Shown here in pieces: positions 14,395-16,191 of a DNA stretch of 16,191 nucleotides. Made by a program: the position numbers and the translations under genes. The stretch's first letter is position 1, and every line of letters starts with the position of its first letter. A model generated the notes under the pieces. That model was not told the origin of the DNA. It did no database searches and saw nothing but the letters and a program-made list of their open reading frames with translations. Source of the stretch: Deltaproteobacteria bacterium (GTDB taxonomy: Bacteria; SAR324; NAC60-12); the NCBI GenBank assembly GCA_002716165.1, contig PAZT01000045.1, positions 1 to 16,191 on the forward strand, in the 5' to 3' direction.

Positions 14395-15675
14395 CTAATC
14401 TTTCAAAGCCTTTCTAAATGCTGAGGCAGTTATCTCTAGGTCTTCTTCTGAATGTGCTGTTGACAAAAAAAGAGATTCAAATGCTGATGGTGGCAAATAA
14501 ACACCCTCCTTAAGCATATTCTGAAAAAATTTAGTAAACTTCCCCGTATCAGATTTAAGCGCTTCTTGGAAATTACTTACCTTATTTTCTGAAAAAAAAT
14601 AACCAAACATTCCACCAATTGATTGCGTTTGAATTTGAATTCCGGCAGATTCAGCAGCAGTTTTAAGCTCTTCACAAAGCCATGCTGTTTTTCGGCCCAG
14701 TTCTGGATATGGATTCTGATCTTTGAGTATTTCTAAGGTTGTTAAACCTGCGGATACTGCTAGGGGATTACCAGACAATGTCCCTGCTTGATATATTGGT
14801 CCTGAAGGTGCAATCTGAATCATAATGTCTTGGCGCCCACCGTATGCTCCCACGGGCAGGCCTCCTCCAATAACCTTCCCAAAAATACTAAGGTCGGGAA
14901 CAATGCCAAATATTGATTGTGCTCCTCCAAAATCAACTCGAAAACCACTCATAACCTCGTCGAATATAAGCAATATTCCTTCGCGATCACATAAATCGCG
15001 CAGACCTTTTAGGAATCCGTGTTCAGGCGCTATCATGCCCATATTCCCTGCTACTGGTTCAAGAATAATTGCCGCAATATCCTCAGGGTTTTCTTCAGTA
15101 AGACTAATAACAGAGTTCAGGTCGTTGAATTTAGCCTGAAGTGTATGCTCGACAAAAGAAAGTGGAACTCCAGGAGAGTCGGGTATTCCTAATGTCATTG
15201 CTCCGGAGCCTGCTTTTACGAGGAGAGGATCCACGCTGCCATGATAGCAGCCTTCAAATTTAATTATTTTATCACGTTTAGTATATCCTCGTGCTAATCG
15301 TATAACTGCCATGGCAGCTTCTGTTCCTGAATTTACAAGGCGAATCATTTCCACACTTTTTACTGCGTCACATATCATTTCAGCTAACAAAATCTCACCC
15401 TCAGTTGGTGCACCAAATGAAGTCCCATATTCAAGAGTTTCTTTAAGTTTCCCAATAATTTTAGGATTAGCGTGACCAAGAATCATTGGCCCCCATGACC
15501 CCACGTAGTCAATATATTCGTTTCCATCTTTGTCGAAGATTTTTGATCCTTGCCCCTTAGTAATGAACAAAGGAGTCATATTAACAGACTTAAAAGCGCG
15601 AACAGGACTGTTTACTCCTCCAGGGAGTCTTTGCTGAGCTTGATAAAATAACTTTTTAGATTGTTCGGTCTGCAT
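14395..15675 (-). CDS. hemL: Glutamate-1-semialdehyde 2,1-aminomutase
   Basis: HemL converts glutamate-1-semialdehyde to 5-aminolevulinate, the C5 entry to haem, using pyridoxal phosphate in the cytosol. The 426-aa product aligns end to end with the family. It shows RLPGGVNSPVRAF (16-28), NSGTEA (115-120) for phosphate binding, YHGS (144-147), LEPVAGNMG (205-213), FDEVMSGFR (238-246) and the PLP-binding Lys267 in FGKVIGGGLPVGAYGG. The length is normal. The start at 15675 gives the expected MQTEQSKKLF beginning, with no good Shine-Dalgarno. The presence of hemL indicates tRNA-dependent tetrapyrrole synthesis and fits most proteobacteria outside the alpha group. It stands alone, between the FliN-like gene and a small lipoprotein. 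Confidence 0.98.
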   Translation of the reverse strand: MQTEQSKKLFYQAQQRLPGGVNSPVRAFKSVNMTPLFITKGQGSKIFDKDGNEYIDYVGSWGPMILGHANPKIIGKLKETLEYGTSFGAPTEGEILLAEMICDAVKSVEMIRLVNSGTEAAMAVIRLARGYTKRDKIIKFEGCYHGSVDPLLVKAGSGAMTLGIPDSPGVPLSFVEHTLQAKFNDLNSVISLTEENPEDIAAIILEPVAGNMGMIAPEHGFLKGLRDLCDREGILLIFDEVMSGFRVDFGGAQSIFGIVPDLSIFGKVIGGGLPVGAYGGRQDIMIQIAPSGPIYQAGTLSGNPLAVSAGLTTLEILKDQNPYPELGRKTAWLCEELKTAAESAGIQIQTQSIGGMFGYFFSENKVSNFQEALKSDTGKFTKFFQNMLKEGVYLPPSAFESLFLSTAHSEEDLEITASAFRKALKD

Positions 15676-15801
15676 GAAGGTTGCAATTATCTAAAAGGAG
15701 TTTTTCATGAACTAATAAATTTTGTTGTAAAAACTTAGCTTCGTAAAATTTTAGTTTGTTGAACGAGCATTAGATTGTCAAGATTTCAAGAAAAAAAATT
15801 A

Positions 15802-16119
15802 ATGTGTAGCAAATTTATATTAATACATATTATTTTAATTTTGATTACTGGCTGTGCCACCCCGAACAAGAAATATGGGATTTTTTATGATCCCGATTAC
15901 AGGGTAATTGATCGTGGAGCACTTGATGTTAATGTAATAAGTCAAGCATGTTCTGATAGATTTAAGGATTCATTGTCAGCAGCAAAAAATAATGGAGAAT
16001 TCCATTTAAGAAGTATTGTTGGGAATAAAAACCATAGGATTAAATTTAAACAAGTTAATAGTTATATTAGTATGGGTAAAATCTGTGTGCAAGTAAGGGC
16101 ATCATCTATACCTCCATAA
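15802..16119 (+). CDS. Small putative lipoprotein
   Basis: From ATG 15802 the 105-aa product has a short hydrophobic signal (about 5-15) and lipobox LITGC ending at Cys18, followed by ATPNKK, a common tether sequence after the lipid Cys. The mature part of about 87 residues is polar, with two further Cys (in ISQACSDRF and KICVQV) that could form one disulfide, and no family is recognised. The frame also opens with TTG at 15775, but that would place charged residues and a long leader before the hydrophobic segment. The signal sequence is the main evidence for coding. It is divergent from hemL across 126 nt and its 3' end overlaps the minus-strand gene at the window edge. Confidence 0.57.
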   Translation: MCSKFILIHIILILITGCATPNKKYGIFYDPDYRVIDRGALDVNVISQACSDRFKDSLSAAKNNGEFHLRSIVGNKNHRIKFKQVNSYISMGKICVQVRASSIPP

Positions 16120-16191
16120 AATTTAAATCCAAATGCTTGAAGAAGTTATCTTTGATTTCTTGATTTTTTGCAAAGTCATCGATAAAGTAAT
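16106..16191 (-). CDS. 3' end of a gene running off the window
   Basis: Read on the minus strand, the last 86 nt give an open frame of 27 codons ending in TAG at 16106-16108. The translation (YFIDDFAKNQEIKDNFFK and on) is balanced and protein-like, while the other two minus frames are less convincing. It would be the C-terminus of a gene entering from beyond the window and overlapping the small lipoprotein by 14 nt. The product is not recognised. Confidence 0.4.
   Translation of the reverse strand, partial: YFIDDFAKNQEIKDNFFKHLDLNFMEV

Noticed and set aside
14380..14397. TAGATT/AATCTA stem at the hemL stop considered as a terminator
   Set aside because: The stem is short, AT-rich, overlaps the stop codon and lacks a U-run outside the loop.
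14825..15139. Plus-strand open frame inside hemL
   Set aside because: It is antisense to conserved hemL sequence including the PLP Lys region, with a Pro/Ser/Arg-rich translation typical of shadow frames.

Overview
The window is AT-rich DNA from a Gram-negative bacterium. It carries lipoproteins, a Pal/Tol system, type II secretion pseudopilins, an Omp85-like barrel and TatA. hemL implies the glutamate (C5) route to tetrapyrroles, which argues against an alphaproteobacterium. The pairing of a MinD/ParA-type ATPase with a J-domain/helix-turn-helix protein is something I associate with deltaproteobacteria-like lineages, and a marine SAR324-type organism would fit. That placement is inference only. 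No mobile elements, CRISPR arrays, tRNAs or prophage genes were seen. Most of the window is ordinary chromosomal housekeeping and cell-envelope content.

Layout. 1-247: non-coding leader with nothing recognisable. 248-2763 (+): era, then a membrane-anchored acidic/TPR protein that recalls FimV. 2828-3214 (-): a small lipoprotein. 3490-5222 (+): a MinD/ParA/FlhG-like ATPase overlapping a J-domain + HTH protein by ATGA, followed by a possible coupled small ORF at 5215-5388. 5303-5681 (-): RNase P RNA, converging on that pair. 5755-7942 (+): a tightly overlapping gspG-H-I-J operon. 7968-8585 (-): a YciO/Sua5-family protein. 8812-10065 (-): an Omp85-like barrel without POTRA domains. 10172-11269 (-): a CNNM/CorC-type DUF21 membrane protein. 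11618-13653 (+): pal-tolQ-tolR. 13664-13903 (-): tatA, converging on tolR. 14050-14346 (+): a short FliN/SpoA protein. 14395-15675 (-): hemL. 15802-16119 (+): a small lipoprotein. From 16106 to the edge (-): the probable 3' end of another gene.

How the genes relate. The common theme is the cell envelope and polar or secretion machinery. It includes the pseudopilus of type II secretion, the Tol-Pal energised envelope complex in the unusual order pal-tolQ-tolR with tolA and tolB missing here, Tat export and an outer-membrane barrel. A FimV-like scaffold, a FlhG-like positioning ATPase and a FliN-type C-ring module could serve the placement or assembly of such machines, but that link is inferred.

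The most notable items are the ATPase + HPD-less J-domain/HTH pair, the possible small ORF running antisense into the 3' end of rnpB, and the Cys/Asp/Pro-rich linker of Pal with its duplicated motif. GspI also has Ala instead of Gly at the prepilin cleavage site.
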